Source of the DNA: JAFGOG01 sp034429215
GTDB taxonomy: Bacteria; Chloroflexota; Anaerolineae; JAAYZQ01
DNA length: 15,940 nt
Reading direction: 5' to 3'
Assembly (NCBI GenBank): GCA_034429215.1
Contig: DAOUGI010000033.1
Span: forward strand, 1 to 15,940
The translations under genes and the position numbers were made by a program. This document shows, one piece after another, positions 1 through 7,824 of this stretch. Under the pieces are notes generated by a model. It did not search any database. It was not told where the DNA came from and saw only the letters and a list, made by a program, of their open reading frames with translations. The stretch's first letter is position 1; each line of letters begins with the position of its first letter.

Positions 1-239
1 CCGGCGAACAGCAGGTCCAGAAAGGTCCCCAGGTCGTCCTTGCGCTCCAGGATCTCCAGGTTGTACACCTCGGTGTAGCCGCAGTGGCCGCAGGACACAA
101 AGGCGTAGCGGTAGGGCTGGAACTCGAGCAGGCGCGACAGGCCCGTCCCCGACATGGCCAGCCGCTGCACGGTGGCCCCGTGCTCTATGCAGCGCGCGCA
201 GATAAACTTGCTCGCCAACAGGTCATCTACTTTTGACAT
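1..239 (-). CDS. Zinc-ribbon nucleic-acid-binding-type protein (DUF2082-like), C-terminus cut by window edge
   Basis: The frame is open from an ATG at 239 to the window edge, giving 79 residues. It has a split zinc ribbon, CxxC at residues 14-17 and CGHCGYTE at 50-57. Between the knuckles is a GTGLSRLL segment, and near the end a DDLGTFLDLLF segment. This layout matches the small zinc_ribbon_13/DUF2082 proteins, annotated as predicted nucleic-acid-binding Zn-ribbon proteins, which end soon after an ILDFLFG-like motif. Probably only a few residues are missing. The start is supported by AGGAGGTG just upstream and by an extended -10 promoter. The real substrate is unknown for the family. The first knuckle, CARC, is followed by a longer acidic/His stretch than I would expect, so the family call is good but not certain. 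Confidence 0.75.
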   Translation of the reverse strand, partial: MSKVDDLLASKFICARCIEHGATVQRLAMSGTGLSRLLEFQPYRYAFVSCGHCGYTEVYNLEILERKDDLGTFLDLLFA

Positions 240-259
240 GGTTGCACCTCCTGGGGTCT

Positions 260-265
260 ATTATA
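260..265 (-). promoter_or_regulatory. Extended -10 promoter of the zinc-ribbon gene
   Basis: On the minus strand this reads TGCTATAAT, a perfect -10 hexamer with the TGn extension, about 20 bases upstream of the ATG at 239. No good -35 hexamer is seen at 16-18 bases, which is usual for extended -10 promoters. Confidence 0.6.
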
Positions 266-284
266 GCACACAATGTGAAACTCT

Positions 285-311
285 CCGCCTATTCGCGCGG
301 AGGCGCCTGGG
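285..311. repeat. 27-bp direct repeat, copy 1
   Basis: This differs by one base from the segment at 380-406. It contains a short internal inverted repeat (CGCCT...AGGCG). It lies in the gap between the zinc-ribbon gene and the redoxin gene. Confidence 0.75.
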
Positions 312-379
312 GGTGACTTAGACGCGGAGCATCCGGGCGTGCGTGCCCACGCGGGAGCGTAGGCACGAGTTAACCCCCC

Positions 380-406
380 CCGCCTATGCGCGCGGAGGCG
401 CCTGGG
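380..406. repeat. 27-bp direct repeat, copy 2 (covers the 3' end of the redoxin gene)
   Basis: Near-identical to 285-311 (T versus G at one position). On the minus strand this copy encodes the last residues, QAPPRA, and the stop of the selenoprotein candidate. The present C-terminus of that protein is therefore supplied by repeat sequence. Confidence 0.75.
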
Positions 407-869
407 TGCGCATCTCGTCGACCAGGGCCAGGATCTCCTGGTTCTCGGGAATGTCGCTCATGCTGTGCCCATAGTGCACAAAGCGGGCCGTCCCGGCCTG
501 GTCGATGAGCACCTGCGCCGGCATCCGCCCAAGCTTGAACAGGTTGATCTCTTGCCCGTAGAGCTTGAGCACGCTGTGGGTGGGGTCGGGCAGGCCGACG
601 AAGGGCAGCGACTCTTTCTGCCAGTACGCGGCGAACGCGGCGGCGTCTTCCGGACCCACCACCACGACCTCGACATCGCGGGCGACGAAAAGGGCATAGT
701 CTTGGCGCAACTGCGCCATGTGCGCTCGGCAGAACGGTCAGGCAAAGGTGCGGTTAAAGACCAGCAGGACGTTCTTCTTGCCGAGGAAATCGGACAGGCT
801 GACAGGGCTGCCGGAAAAATCGGGCAGGGTGAAATCGGGGGCGACCTGGCTCATCGCTATGCGTGACAT
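384..869 (-). CDS. Peroxiredoxin/redoxin-like selenoprotein candidate, in-frame UGA in a UxxC motif
   Basis: Reading through one TGA gives 161 residues of AhpC/TSA-type thioredoxin fold. The order is APDFTLPDFSG at 10-20, a LLVFNRTFA strand, then TGA as codon 44, then PFCRAHMAQL. The rest is a normal redoxin C-terminal half, including GRMPAQVLIDQAG. In this family the position of the TGA holds the peroxidatic Cys of a CPFC-type site, so selenocysteine fits exactly. The start at 869 is supported by AAAAAAGGAGAA seven bases upstream and by a TATAAT promoter. The frame is intact and protein-like on both sides of the TGA, and no ribosome binding site supports a separate start at the ATG (719) after it. 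The predicted role is thiol/selenol-dependent reduction of peroxides or disulfides in the cytoplasm. The alternative is a nonsense mutation or sequencing error. The tRNA-Sec/selAB machinery is not in the window. Confidence 0.8.
703..740 (-). promoter_or_regulatory. Candidate bacterial SECIS element with its UGA
   Basis: The UGA is at 740-738 on the minus strand. Nineteen bases later comes TGGCGC-AGTT-GCGCCA (718-703), a perfect six-pair stem that can extend to seven pairs. The loop begins 25 bases after the UGA and has a G in its first two bases. As I recall the published bacterial SECIS model, it asks for a loop about 16-37 bases after the UGA with a G among its first two loop bases. This fits, though the loop is small. 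Confidence 0.55.
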
Positions 870-919
870 GTCGTTCTCCTTTTTTACCGGGCGATGCGCC
901 CGGCTTGTTCGGTGCGTTC

Positions 920-947
920 ATTATACCGAGAATGGGTGAAGGATCAA
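920..947 (-). promoter_or_regulatory. Promoter of the selenoprotein gene
   Basis: Minus-strand TATAAT lies at 925-920, with TTGATC at 947-942 separated by 16 bases. It is placed about 50 bases upstream of the ATG at 869. Confidence 0.6.
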
Positions 948-1012
948 GCGCGCAGGTTGGGCTGACCATGCGCTTGCCCTGCCATCCCCTCCTTCACAGC
1001 CCGGCCGCGGCC

Positions 1013-1041
1013 TTGACCTCCGGCGCCTTTCCGGCTATACT
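1013..1041 (+). promoter_or_regulatory. Promoter of the ABC transporter operon
   Basis: TTGACC at 1013-1018, a 17-base spacer, then TATACT at 1036-1041. Transcription would start near 1048, about 80 bases before the first ATG. It is divergent from the selenoprotein promoter. Confidence 0.7.
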
Positions 1042-1127
1042 CGGCAGCGAGGGCCGGCATTCACTCCGAGACCGGTCGAAGAGACGCCGGAAAAGCTCGA
1101 TGACACTCGCTGCGGGCAGGTGGATAG

Positions 1128-2036
1128 ATGATCCATGCAGAAAACTTGACCAAACGGTTTGGCGATATCCTGGCGGTCGACGGCCTCAGCCTCGACGTGA
1201 GAGAGGGTGAGGTATTCGGCTTTCTAGGCCCCAACGGCGCCGGCAAGACGACCACCGTGCGCATGCTGACCAGCCTGATCGGTCCGACGCAGGGCGCGGC
1301 GACGGTGGCCGGATTCAAGGTCGGCCGGGAGGACACCCAGATCCGCCGGAGCGTCGGCCTGCTGACCGAGACGCCCGGCATGTACGACAACCTGGCCGCC
1401 GAGACCAACCTGCGCATCTTTGCCGAGCTGTACGAAGTCCAGGACGTGAAGGGCCAGGTGGAAAAGTACCTCCGCATCCTCGGGCTGTGGGACCGCCGCG
1501 CCGACGCCGTCGGAACCTTTTCGAAGGGCATGAAGCAAAAGCTGGCCATCGCGCGGGCGCTGCTGCACGAGCCCCGCATCCTCTTCCTGGATGAGCCGAC
1601 GGCCGGACTGGACCCCGAGGCGTCGCACCTGGTGCGCGAGTATATCGCCGAGCTGCGGAAGGAAGGGCGGACCATCTTCCTGTGCACCCACAACCTGGAC
1701 GAGGCCGACCGGCTGTGCGACCGGGTCGGCGTGTTCAAAACGCGGCTGCTGGTAGAGGACACCCCGGCCAACCTGCGGCGGTCGGTCTTTGGGCGCAAGG
1801 TGGTTTTGCACCTGCGCGCGGCGGACGAGACGCTGGCAGAGCGGCTGCGCGCGCTGGCGTTTATCCGCGAGGTCAAGGTGGTGGACAACAAGCTGGTGGT
1901 CACGCTGGACGATCCGGAAGCGCGCAACCCCGACGTGGTGCGGGCGCTGGTCGGCGCCGGGGCAGACGTGGTGTACGTCGGCGAGCTGCGCCATTCGCTG
2001 GAGGATGTCTACCTCCAGTTGGTCAAGAGCGCATGA
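1128..2036 (+). CDS. ABC transporter ATP-binding protein (DrrA/NatA-type exporter family)
   Basis: This 302-residue cytoplasmic ATPase should drive the ABC-2 permease encoded next. Walker A GPNGAGKT is at 34-41. The signature is the variant FSKGMKQ at 131-137, common in DrrA/NatA-like exporters in place of LSGGQ. Walker B ILFLDEP is at 151-157 and the H-loop His is at 188 in CTHNLDEAD. About 90 residues follow the nucleotide-binding domain, forming the C-terminal extension usual in this subfamily. The start at 1128 has a purine-rich AGGTGG just upstream and lies about 80 bases after a good promoter. The gap to the permease is 7 bases, so the two are cotranscribed and probably translationally coupled. 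The substrate cannot be read from sequence; lipid, drug or peptide export are all possible. Confidence 0.93.
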   Translation: MIHAENLTKRFGDILAVDGLSLDVREGEVFGFLGPNGAGKTTTVRMLTSLIGPTQGAATVAGFKVGREDTQIRRSVGLLTETPGMYDNLAAETNLRIFAELYEVQDVKGQVEKYLRILGLWDRRADAVGTFSKGMKQKLAIARALLHEPRILFLDEPTAGLDPEASHLVREYIAELRKEGRTIFLCTHNLDEADRLCDRVGVFKTRLLVEDTPANLRRSVFGRKVVLHLRAADETLAERLRALAFIREVKVVDNKLVVTLDDPEARNPDVVRALVGAGADVVYVGELRHSLEDVYLQLVKSA

Positions 2037-2043
2037 GGCGGCT

Positions 2044-2838
2044 ATGAAAAAAGTCTGGACGATCGTTCGCAAAGAATGGATGGAGGTGTTCAGGAATCGC
2101 CTGGTGATTTTCACCGTGGCCTTTCTGCCGCTGATGCTGACGGCCATCCCGTTGGTGATGCTCTACAGCACCGGGGGCGCCGCGTCGGCCACGGCCGCCG
2201 ATTCGATGGCCGGCCAACTGCCCGGCGGGGCCATGTGCCCCAGCGGCTTGAGCGGGTCAGAGTGCTTCCAGGTGTTCCTGGTCGGCCAGTTCATGATGCT
2301 GTTCATGCTCATCCCGGTGGCGATCCCGGTCACCATCGCCGCCTATTCGGTCGTTGGCGAAAAGACGACGCGCAGCCTCGAGCCTCTCCTGGCGACGCCC
2401 ATCACCACGCTGGAGCTGCTGGTCGGCAAGTGCCTGGCGGCGGCCATCCCCGCGGTGCTGGCCACCTACGCCGCCTACGGCATCTTTGCCCTGGGCTCGT
2501 GGCTCATCGTGGCCAACAAGGCGCTGTTGTCGGCCCTGCTGGACGCGCGCTGGCTGATCGCCATCTTTGCGGTCGGACCGCTGATGGCCGTCCTGGCGGT
2601 GACCTTTGCGCTGATGGTCTCGTCGCGCGCCAACGACCCGCGCGTCGCAGAGCAGATCTCGATGGTCATCATCCTGCCGGTGCTGGCCGGGTTCTTTGGG
2701 CAGGTGGCCGGCCTCTTTGTCTTGAACACGCAGATCATCACGGCGGTCGCCGTGGTCATGGTCGCCGTAGATGCCCTGATGATCTACCTGGCGACGCGCG
2801 TGTTCCGGCGCGAAACGATCCTGACCCGATGGAGATGA
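2044..2838 (+). CDS. ABC-2 type transporter permease
   Basis: This is a 264-residue integral membrane protein. It begins MKKVWTIVRKEWMEVFRNR, the typical amphipathic start of ABC-2 permeases, which precedes the first membrane helix (about 20-42). After it comes an external loop with two cysteines (AMCPSGLSGSEC) that could form a disulfide. About five further helices follow. Between helices 2 and 3 is the cytoplasmic GEKTTRSLEPLLATPITT coupling segment characteristic of NatB/ABC-2 exporters. I chose ATG 2044 because it follows the ATPase stop by 7 bases with a GAGG site, and upstream sequence in this frame overlaps the ATPase gene. Together with the ATPase it should form a two-subunit exporter. 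Confidence 0.9.
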   Translation: MKKVWTIVRKEWMEVFRNRLVIFTVAFLPLMLTAIPLVMLYSTGGAASATAADSMAGQLPGGAMCPSGLSGSECFQVFLVGQFMMLFMLIPVAIPVTIAAYSVVGEKTTRSLEPLLATPITTLELLVGKCLAAAIPAVLATYAAYGIFALGSWLIVANKALLSALLDARWLIAIFAVGPLMAVLAVTFALMVSSRANDPRVAEQISMVIILPVLAGFFGQVAGLFVLNTQIITAVAVVMVAVDALMIYLATRVFRRETILTRWR

Positions 2839-2842
2839 ATCG

Positions 2843-3619
2843 ATGAACAAGGCACGGATAGTCCTGCTGGTTGCGCTGGTGGCCGGCCTGGCGGCCGGCC
2901 TGGCGGCCCCCGTGACCGCCGGCAGTCAGGCCGGGCAAGGGCAAGAGCTGACCCTGCGGCTGTCGCGCGATTTTGGGTATGGCGGCTTTAGCGGGGACAT
3001 CCAGGGCACCTTCTCGATGAAGGTCAGCGGTCCCGCCAACCTGGCGCGGGTCGAGTTCTACATCGACGACGCCAAGATCGGCGAGGTGGCAAGCGCGCCG
3101 TTCAACCTGCAGTTTTTGACCGACAACTATCCGCTGGGCGCGCACTCGCTCCGGGCGGTCGGCTATACCGGCGATGGGCAGGAGCTGCGCTCAGAGGCCA
3201 TCGCCGCCACGTTCGTCTCGGCAGCGGCCGGGAACGAGATGCTGGTGCGGATCATCGTCCCGTTGCTGGCCGTTATCGCCGGGGCGATGCTCCTGACATT
3301 CGTCCTCTCGATGGTCACCGGGCGCAAGGCAAAGAACCTGCCGCCCGGCACGCCGCGCCAATACCCGCTGGGCGGAGCCATCTGCCCCAAATGCGGGCGC
3401 CCGCTGGCCTTTCACCTTTTCGGGATGAACGTGGTGGTCGGCAAATTCGACCGCTGTCCCTACTGCGGCAGGTGGAGCGTGCTCAGGCGCGCGCCGATCG
3501 AGGCGCTGCGCGCCGCCGAACAGGCAGAGCTGGCCGCTGCCGCGGAGCAGGTCCCCGGCGCTTCCGAGGAAGAGACGCTGCGCAAGGAGCTGGACGACTC
3601 GAAATATCAAGGGCTGTGA
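2843..3619 (+). CDS. Membrane protein with Ig-like extracellular domain and cytoplasmic zinc ribbon
   Basis: The 258-residue protein starts 4 bases after the permease stop. It has a signal sequence or first helix (about 5-26). A beta-rich domain at about 35-125 contains ARVEFYIDDAKIGEVASAPFNLQF and a GAHSLRAVGYTGDG strand pair, a pattern seen in bacterial Ig-like (Big) domains. A second helix lies at about 131-157, followed by a basic segment. A zinc ribbon follows with CPKCGRPL from 181 and CPYCGRW from 205, then an Ala/Glu-rich helical tail. The topology would place the Ig-like domain outside and the zinc ribbon inside. I do not recognise this architecture as a named family. Its place in the operon suggests an accessory or sensor subunit of the exporter (inference). 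Confidence 0.8.
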   Translation: MNKARIVLLVALVAGLAAGLAAPVTAGSQAGQGQELTLRLSRDFGYGGFSGDIQGTFSMKVSGPANLARVEFYIDDAKIGEVASAPFNLQFLTDNYPLGAHSLRAVGYTGDGQELRSEAIAATFVSAAAGNEMLVRIIVPLLAVIAGAMLLTFVLSMVTGRKAKNLPPGTPRQYPLGGAICPKCGRPLAFHLFGMNVVVGKFDRCPYCGRWSVLRRAPIEALRAAEQAELAAAAEQVPGASEEETLRKELDDSKYQGL

Positions 3620-3739
3620 GCCCAGAACCCCCGGTATCCATTGGCGCCCCCGATGAGAGGGTTATCAAAGAGTGCCTCCGCGCCGGCGCCAGGATAGCGC
3701 AGTTGATCAAGCGGTTGGCGGATTCGGTGATTCTGCTCA

Positions 3740-4225
3740 TCAATATTTTTCCCAGTGAAGGACCTGTTCTAACGGCTTTTTCTTCGGCTGCGGCCTTTCC
3801 GCCGGGATGCCGATCGGGATCAGGGCCATCACCCGCCTGTCCGAGGGAATGCCCAGCAGCGATTTGATCGTCTCTTCGTGCGGCAGGGCATCCCCCTCTA
3901 CCCAGCACGAGCCGTACCCCAACGCGGTGCTGGCCAGCAGCATATTCTCGATCGCTGCCGCGCCGTCTTCTATCCACCAGCGGGATGCCGGATCCATGAC
4001 CACCACGATCACCGCGCCCGCGGTCTCGATCCACGCGCCGGCCACCTTCAGGCCGGCGATCGCCGGCCTATCTGTGACCACCACGAAATCCCAAGGTTGT
4101 CGATTGCTTCCCGTGGCCGCCAGCCGGCCCGCGTCGACAATGGTTTCCAAATCGGCCTTGGGAACGGCCTCGTCCGTGTAGCGGCGAATGCTTCTGCGGC
4201 TGCGAATAGCTTCCAAGGTATCCAT
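3740..4225 (-). CDS. Nitroreductase family protein (FMN-dependent oxidoreductase)
   Basis: The 161-residue protein has the family hallmarks. An N-terminal RRSIRRYTDEAVP segment binds the FMN phosphate. AGRLAATGSNRQPWDFVVV is at about 32-50. The middle is ENMLLASTALGYGSCWVEG, and the C-terminal half has LLGIPSDRRVMALIPIGIPAE. Length matches the short nitroreductases (about 160-200 residues), which act as NAD(P)H:flavin-dependent reductases of nitro compounds, quinones or flavins. The physiological substrate is not predictable. ATG 4225 is chosen because GGAGGG lies six bases upstream, and the longer open frame above it overlaps the regulator gene. It sits 70 bases downstream of the large regulator on the same strand, with no obvious promoter between, so it may be read from the same transcript. 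It converges with the ABC operon without a clear terminator in between. Confidence 0.92.
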   Translation of the reverse strand: MDTLEAIRSRRSIRRYTDEAVPKADLETIVDAGRLAATGSNRQPWDFVVVTDRPAIAGLKVAGAWIETAGAVIVVVMDPASRWWIEDGAAAIENMLLASTALGYGSCWVEGDALPHEETIKSLLGIPSDRRVMALIPIGIPAERPQPKKKPLEQVLHWEKY

Positions 4226-4295
4226 CAGTTCCCTCCAATTGGTTACCCTGCGCGTCAGCGAAGGGTCTCTTTTCCGGGCGTGAGTTAGGGTCCCC

Positions 4296-7200
4296 CTACA
4301 GGTCGGGCAGGAGGCGGCCGGCCAGGTCGGCCCAGGTCTGGGATTGGCCGCGCCGTTGGGCGGCGGCCAGCGTCTCCTCGCCCAGGCCGGCGGCGGCCGC
4401 CTCCACCGGGGCGCCGGCCAGGTCGTGCAGCCAGCGCGAGCCGGCCACGAACCCCGACCGGGCGGCGCAGGCATAGACCTCGGCGGCGCGCTCGGCGTCG
4501 CCGCGGTCGGCCAGCAGCCGGGCGGCGATGGGCAGCCCGTACATGAAGGGCATGAACACGCCCAGGTCGACGCCGATCTGCAAGGCTTCGCGGACCTCCC
4601 GGCGGGCCAGCTCCTCGTCGCCGGCCAGGTGGGCGGCCAGGCCAAACGGGCCGGCCATCCAGCCGCGGTTCTCGCCGTGGCGGATCTCTTCAAAGCCGGC
4701 GGCCGCCTCGCGGAACAGGGCCAAGGCCTCGGCGGCCGCCGCGCGGTCGGGGCCACCGGGCGAGAGGGCCAGCAGGGCCATGCCGTGCAGAAAGAAGGCA
4801 AAGGCGCGCGTCCAGCGGTAGGGATAGCGGGCGACGATCTCTTCCTCCTGGCGGATCTCGGCCAGGGCCTCGGCATAGTGGCCCAGGTGGAGCCGGGCCT
4901 CGGTGGCAAAGGGCAGCATGGCGCCCACCCCAAAGTGGTCGCCCAGCTCTTCAGAGATCTGGATGCCGCTCTCCAGGACGATCAGGCCGTCGTCGAACAG
5001 GCCGCGGCGGACGAGGACCTCGCCCAGCGATTTGATCGTCCAGGCCAGGCCGCTCCAGTCGTCGAGACTGCGATAGATGCCGGCGCTCTGCTCCAGCAGG
5101 GGCATGGCGTCGTCGAGGCGGCCCTGCACCCAGGCGACCACGCCCAGGCTGAGCATGGCCCCGGCCATGCCGCGCCGGTCGCCCAGGTCGCGGCTGATGG
5201 CCAGGCTCTGCTCGCCCAGCGCCTGGGCCTCGCGAAAGCGGCCGAGGTCTTCGACGATGACGCCGAGGTTGTCGAGGCCGCGGGCCAGGCCCCAGCGGTC
5301 GCCCACCTGCTCGAACAGGGCGATCGCCTGGCGGTAAAAGGCCTCGGCGTCGCGCGGGTCGGGGTAAAAGTAGCGCTTGACGCGGGCCAGGCTGCCCAGG
5401 GCCAGGGCCCGCTCGGCGCGGACGTCGTGCCCGGCCGCCTCCAGCTCGCCGATCAGGGCCAGGGCGCGGTGGATCGCCTCGATGCCCGGGTCGCGGCGGC
5501 CCTGCTCGATCAACAGATCGCCCCACAGGGCCAGCGCCTTGGGCAGCAGCAGCCGGGCGCCGAGGTGGGCGCCGGCGATCGCTTCCAGGCCTTTGACGGC
5601 GCGGCGCAGGGCCGTTTCGCCCTCTTCAAAGCGCACCCGCCAGGTGTAATAGAGGGACAGGCCGGCGATGCCCTGGGCCTGGCGGTCTACCAGGCCGTGG
5701 CCCACGGCCCACAGCCAGGCCGCCCGCGCGTTTTCGATCTCCAGGTCGAGCTCGTCCATCGCCTCGCGCTGGCGCGCCCCCTTCAGGTCGGCGGTCCAGC
5801 GCTCGAGGGCGTCGCTGTAGTAGGCGCAGTGGCGGTCGTGCAGGTCGAACCGGCGCTGGGGCGGGGCGGCGTCGAGCCGGCCGCGGGCGTACTGGCGCAG
5901 CAGCTCGTGCAGGCCATAGCGCCCCGCGCCGATGGGCTGGACGAACGACTTGTTGACCAGCGACAGCAGGTCGCGCGGGGTGGCGCCGGTGACGGCCAGG
6001 GCCGCCTGGTGGGTGAACCCGCCGCAAAAGACGGCCAGCCCCTGAAAGATGTCCCGCTCGCGCTCGTCGAGCAGGCGCCAGGAATAGTCGAACACGGCGC
6101 GGATGGAGCGCTGGCGGGTGGGCGCGTCGCGCCGGTCGGTCTCTAAAAAGTCGAGGCTGCGCTCGATCTCGGCGGCTATCTCGGCGGGCGACAGGACCTC
6201 GACCCAGGCCGCGGCGAGGAGGATGCCCAGCGGCAGGCCCTCGACCAGGCGGCAGATGTGGGCGACGGGCGACAGGTCTTCGGGGCGCAGCTCAAAGCCG
6301 GGCAGGACCTGCTTGGCGCCCTGGTGGAACAGCTCGACGGAAGAGTAAAAGTCGACCGCCTGGCCGGGGTCTTCGGCCGGGGCGACCGGCCTGGCGCCCA
6401 TCCGCGTCAGCGGGCCGGGCGGCGTCCGCAGCCCCTGGAGGGGGTAGAGGTGCTCGCCCTGGACCTGGAGGCTGGCCCGCGAGGTGACCAGCAGCTTGAC
6501 CTCGGGGGCGGCGGCCAGCAGGTCGGCGATCAGGCCGACCGTCTCCTGGGGCGAGGCGTCGTCGGTCAGGAGGTGCTCATAGTTGTCGAGGATCAGCAGG
6601 AGCTGCTTGCGGCGCATATAGTCGAGCAATTGGCCGCGCGGGCCCGACTGGGGCCGGCTGTCGGTGGCGGGGCGGATCTGGTAGCTGAGCGCCTCGGATA
6701 TGGCCGGGATCACTCCCTGGCCGGAGGTGACCGAGGCCAGCGGGCAGAAAAAGACGCCGTGCTTGAAGGTCCCGGCCTGGGCCAGCTCCTCGGCCGCCCG
6801 GAGGGCCAGGCGGGTCTTGCCCACGCCGCCGGGGCCGAGCAGGGTCAGCAGCCGGCAGGCGGGGTCCTGGAGGCGGTCGCGGACCTCTTTCAGCTCCTGG
6901 CGGCGCCCGACAAAGGGGGTGGCCTGGGCGGGCAGGTTGTGGGCGGCGGCCGCGGCCGGGGCGGGCATCGACCACAGCGCGCCTCCGGCGGCGGGCAGGC
7001 CGGCCCGGATCTGCTCGTACAGGGCGGCGGTCTCGGCGTCGGGGGCCAGGCCCAGCTCCTTGTCGAGGATGCGGGCGCACTCGCGGTATTGGCGCAGGGC
7101 GGCGGAGCGCTGGCCGATCTGGGCGTAGAGGGCCATCAGCCGGCGGTGGGCCGGCTCGTGGAGCGGGTCGAGCGCCAGCCGGCGCCGGGCGTGGGGCAGG

Positions 7201-7805
7201 GCGGCCTGGGGGTCGCCGCGCCCCGCGTCGCCGGCGGGGCCGCCGGCCAGGTAGCCGTCGACCAGATGGTCGAGGGCGGCGGCCAGCTCCTGGCGCAGCG
7301 CCTCGGACTCGAAGAACTGCCAGTCGTCAAAGGCGACGCTGTCGCGCAGGGTTAAGCCCTCCATGAAATCGCCGCGGTAGAGGGCGACCGCCTCGGCCAG
7401 GGCGGCCAGGCACTCGGGGCAGAATTCGCCGACGGGGTGCCTGTCCTGGCTCGCCCCAGCGGGCCAGGGCCCGTGGGCGCCGGCGGCCCGGATGAGGCGG
7501 CGGAAACGGGCGACGTCGAGGGTGAAATCGGCGGCCGGGTCGGCGGCCACCTCCTGGCGGTCGATGAGCAGCCACTCGCCGCCGAGCGCTTTTTTGAGAA
7601 GGGACAGGTTGCGGCGCAGGACGCCCTGGGCGCGGCCGGCCTCCAGCTCGGGCCAGAGCATGGCCATCAGCGCGTCGCGGCTGACCGGCCCGGCCATGGC
7701 GACGTAGGCGGCCAGGGCCAGGATCTTGCGGGTATCGAATTGGAGGGGCACGCCGTCGCGCTCGAGGCGGGGCGGGCCGAACAGGAACAGCGCCAGGGCA
7801 GCCAT
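4296..7805 (-). CDS. SARP/AfsR-type transcriptional regulator: BTAD, NTPase and TPR domains
   Basis: This 1169-residue regulator has several domains. An N-terminal winged helix of OmpR/SARP type (about 1-95) starts LALFLFGPPRLERDG and includes AMLWPELEAGRAQGVLRRNL. The bacterial transcriptional activation domain (about 110-285) has CPECLAALAEAVALYRGDF and DPLHEPAHRRLMALYAQ. An NB-ARC/AAA-like ATPase follows, with P-loop GPGGVGKT at 324-331, Walker B LLLILDNYEHLL near 401-411 and LLVTSRASL. A long TPR region (about 690-1150) has repeats such as LGVIVEDLGRFREAQ. Proteins of this build are STAND-type ATP switches that sense a signal through the TPRs and activate transcription. I start at ATG 7805, with AAGGAGA six bases upstream. 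The longer open frame to 7853 runs through its own -10 box and is not used. No C-terminal LuxR domain is seen. The target genes are unknown; the divergent small gene is the nearest candidate. Confidence 0.9.
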   Translation of the reverse strand: MAALALFLFGPPRLERDGVPLQFDTRKILALAAYVAMAGPVSRDALMAMLWPELEAGRAQGVLRRNLSLLKKALGGEWLLIDRQEVAADPAADFTLDVARFRRLIRAAGAHGPWPAGASQDRHPVGEFCPECLAALAEAVALYRGDFMEGLTLRDSVAFDDWQFFESEALRQELAAALDHLVDGYLAGGPAGDAGRGDPQAALPHARRRLALDPLHEPAHRRLMALYAQIGQRSAALRQYRECARILDKELGLAPDAETAALYEQIRAGLPAAGGALWSMPAPAAAAAHNLPAQATPFVGRRQELKEVRDRLQDPACRLLTLLGPGGVGKTRLALRAAEELAQAGTFKHGVFFCPLASVTSGQGVIPAISEALSYQIRPATDSRPQSGPRGQLLDYMRRKQLLLILDNYEHLLTDDASPQETVGLIADLLAAAPEVKLLVTSRASLQVQGEHLYPLQGLRTPPGPLTRMGARPVAPAEDPGQAVDFYSSVELFHQGAKQVLPGFELRPEDLSPVAHICRLVEGLPLGILLAAAWVEVLSPAEIAAEIERSLDFLETDRRDAPTRQRSIRAVFDYSWRLLDERERDIFQGLAVFCGGFTHQAALAVTGATPRDLLSLVNKSFVQPIGAGRYGLHELLRQYARGRLDAAPPQRRFDLHDRHCAYYSDALERWTADLKGARQREAMDELDLEIENARAAWLWAVGHGLVDRQAQGIAGLSLYYTWRVRFEEGETALRRAVKGLEAIAGAHLGARLLLPKALALWGDLLIEQGRRDPGIEAIHRALALIGELEAAGHDVRAERALALGSLARVKRYFYPDPRDAEAFYRQAIALFEQVGDRWGLARGLDNLGVIVEDLGRFREAQALGEQSLAISRDLGDRRGMAGAMLSLGVVAWVQGRLDDAMPLLEQSAGIYRSLDDWSGLAWTIKSLGEVLVRRGLFDDGLIVLESGIQISEELGDHFGVGAMLPFATEARLHLGHYAEALAEIRQEEEIVARYPYRWTRAFAFFLHGMALLALSPGGPDRAAAAEALALFREAAAGFEEIRHGENRGWMAGPFGLAAHLAGDEELARREVREALQIGVDLGVFMPFMYGLPIAARLLADRGDAERAAEVYACAARSGFVAGSRWLHDLAGAPVEAAAAGLGEETLAAAQRRGQSQTWADLAGRLLPDL

Positions 7806-7824
7806 GCGTCTCCTTTCCAGGGTT

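Noticed and set aside
384..719. The 111-residue frame after the TGA as a gene of its own
   Set aside because: It lacks the N-terminal half of the fold and has no good ribosome binding site before its ATG. The upstream frame has a strong one and completes the domain.
738..740. TGA decoded as tryptophan (recoded genetic code)
   Set aside because: TGA ends several well-defined genes here, including the ABC ATPase, permease, methyltransferase and DUF3267. The position calls for Cys/Sec, not Trp.
3620..3739. Terminator or small gene between the convergent ABC operon and nitroreductase gene
   Set aside because: Inspected, but no stem with a T-run and no frame with a ribosome binding site was seen.
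4344..6146. 600-residue frame opposite the SARP regulator
   Set aside because: Long antisense frames are expected in GC-rich DNA. The composition is Gly/Ala/Gln/Val-rich without domains, and the minus-strand product has clear motifs.
6258..7355. 365-residue plus-strand frame opposite the SARP ATPase region
   Set aside because: Shadow of the real gene: Gly/Gln-rich with no motif.
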